Shown here piece by piece: positions 4,737-5,364 of a stretch of 5,364 nucleotides of DNA. Location: the NCBI GenBank assembly GCA_036006525.1, contig DASYPP010000018.1, forward strand, positions 1 through 5,364, written 5' to 3'. A program made the translations under genes and the position numbers. This DNA comes from DASYPP01 sp036006525 (GTDB lineage Bacteria > Gemmatimonadota > Gemmatimonadetes > Gemmatimonadales > GWC2-71-9). The number at the start of each line of letters is the position of its first letter. The first letter of the stretch is position 1. The notes under the pieces were generated by a model. That model was given only the letters and a program-made list of their open reading frames with translations, was not told where the DNA came from and ran no database searches.

Positions 4737-5098
4737 GCGATACGACGCTGCGGTTCCTGGCCTGGCTGGCCGTCGCGATCCAACTCCTTGCCGGCGCGGC
4801 GGTCCTGCGGCACAAGGCTTCGGTCTCTCTCCTCGCTGTCTTCAATCTTGTCGCCGGTGCGTCTGTGCTGGTGTACTGGGGCCGGAGATGGTTTGACTAT
4901 CTATTCCACGGGGTTACCTGGTATGCCACCGATCAACTGATACCGGCCTATGCCTTGGGTGTCTGCCTGCTGGCTGTGCTGACTCTGCTGGGTCGGTATC
5001 AGGGAGTCGGAGTCCATTGGTTCATCTTCAGCCTGAATGCCCTGGTACTGCTCGCGGCTGCCCTGTTTGTCTCCTTCTTCCGAATGAAACTGTTTTAA
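4733..5098 (+). CDS. Small four-helix membrane protein of unknown function
   Basis: A 121-residue hydrophobic protein with four predicted membrane segments at about residues 6-26, 30-50, 69-88 and 93-115. The loop between helices 2 and 3 is aromatic-rich (WGRRWFDYLFHGVTWYATDQ). There are no catalytic motifs. The basic residues R25, H26, K27 after helix 1 and R117, K119 at the end would be consistent with both termini in the cytoplasm. The ATG overlaps the TGA of the preceding gene (ATGA) with no separate ribosome site, so it is probably translated by re-initiation and may work with that protein in the envelope. The family is not recognised. The minus-strand frame opposite (4901-5218) lacks support. 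Confidence 0.82.
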   Translation: MSDTTLRFLAWLAVAIQLLAGAAVLRHKASVSLLAVFNLVAGASVLVYWGRRWFDYLFHGVTWYATDQLIPAYALGVCLLAVLTLLGRYQGVGVHWFIFSLNALVLLAAALFVSFFRMKLF

Positions 5099-5127
5099 CC
5101 GCAGATGCCTCAGATTAAACGGATTGC
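5099..5127 (+). repeat. Half-array of the 9-bp GCAGATT family
   Basis: GCAGATGCC, TCAGATTAA and ACGGATTGC follow one another at 9-bp spacing directly after the TAA of the membrane protein gene. CCGCAGATGCCTCAGATT (5099-5116) matches 14 of 18 bases of the left arm of the array at 4204-4221. The related copies therefore flank the two-gene unit 4236-5098 in direct orientation. No inverted partner arm is seen here. Confidence 0.55.
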
Positions 5128-5131
5128 ACCC

Positions 5132-5364
5132 ATGTCCCGTATGAGTGCCCGTCTCTCTATCCGCGTCGCCTTTGTCGCCCTCGCCCTCGGGACGATCGCG
5201 CTCGGCGTTTGGGTGCACGGCGGTACTGCGCTGGGCACCGGTGCCCGGGACGTGCTCGGTGACGCGCTGTGGGCCGCGATGATGGCCTGGTGGGTGGGCG
5301 CGGCGGCGCCGGGGGTGGCGCTGATGGTGCGGAGCGCCGTGGCGTTCGGCATCTGCGTCGCGGT
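5132..5364 (+). CDS. DUF2809-like membrane protein, partial (3' end outside window)
   Basis: An open frame runs off the right edge: 77 residues from the ATG at 5132. It has a basic N-terminus (SRMSARLSIR), a first membrane helix (VAFVALALGTIALGVWV, about 12-28), the conserved-looking motif GTGARDVLGDALWAAMMAWWVGA (about 36-58, with RD, GD and a hydrophobic run) and the start of another helix. A single helix followed by a loop with a (R)D-x-L-GD motif leading into a helix fits DUF2809, a small multi-pass membrane family without a known function. The start is uncertain: ATGs at 5105, 5132 and 5141 are in frame and none has a strong ribosome site. The one at 5105 lies in the repeat, only two codons after the previous stop in the same frame. 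The gene is much more GC-rich than the two genes before it, and probably follows them in one transcript. Confidence 0.72.
   Translation, partial: MSRMSARLSIRVAFVALALGTIALGVWVHGGTALGTGARDVLGDALWAAMMAWWVGAAAPGVALMVRSAVAFGICVA

Noticed and set aside
5110..5352. Minus-strand frame opposite the DUF2809-like gene
   Set aside because: An Ala/Pro/Thr/Arg-rich product of the kind produced by antisense reading of GC-rich membrane genes.

Overview
The window comes from a bacterial chromosome with mostly GC-rich genes and long spacers rich in short repeats. The coding style (GTG starts, G/C-ending codons in most genes) and the gene content suggest an uncultured soil or sediment bacterium. Gemmatimonadota is my tentative guess and Acidobacteriota or Methylomirabilota are alternatives; no rRNA or other phylogenetic marker is present to settle it. 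There is no sign of a phage, a transposase or a CRISPR array.

Layout. The left edge (269 to 1, minus strand) holds the N-terminal membrane part of a protein cut off by the window. Positions 270-683 are non-coding and end in an AT-rich palindromic array of 8-bp units. A conserved two-block protein of unknown function follows (684-1481, minus). The central gene (1647-3374, minus) encodes an iron-sulfur diguanylate cyclase: two [4Fe-4S] ferredoxin motifs, an [FeFe]-hydrogenase-like domain that lacks most H-cluster ligands, a further four-cysteine Fe-S module and an intact GGDEF domain. It has a strong candidate promoter (TTGACA, 17 bp, GATTAT). A 10-bp-unit palindromic array and a hairpin separate it from a stand-alone receiver protein (3662-4099, minus), which has a GTG start behind a near-perfect Shine-Dalgarno sequence. 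Facing away from the receiver, on the plus strand, are a small probable lipoprotein (4236-4736), a four-helix membrane protein overlapping it by 4 bp (4733-5098), and the start of a DUF2809-like membrane protein that runs off the right edge.

How they may work together. The central gene reads as a redox- or gas-responsive producer of cyclic di-GMP: Fe-S clusters and a non-catalytic hydrogenase fold sense, and GGDEF makes the second messenger. The receiver upstream and the truncated membrane module at the left edge are also signalling-type proteins, but spacers and repeats separate them, so a shared pathway is inference. The plus-strand lipoprotein and membrane protein form a translationally coupled pair of unknown function.

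The most unusual non-coding feature is that three spacers each carry the same architecture built from different sequences: tandem short units of 8, 10 or 9 bp, arranged as two inverted arms. One arm of the 9-bp array lies inside the lipoprotein gene and encodes the hydrophobic core of its apparent signal peptide.
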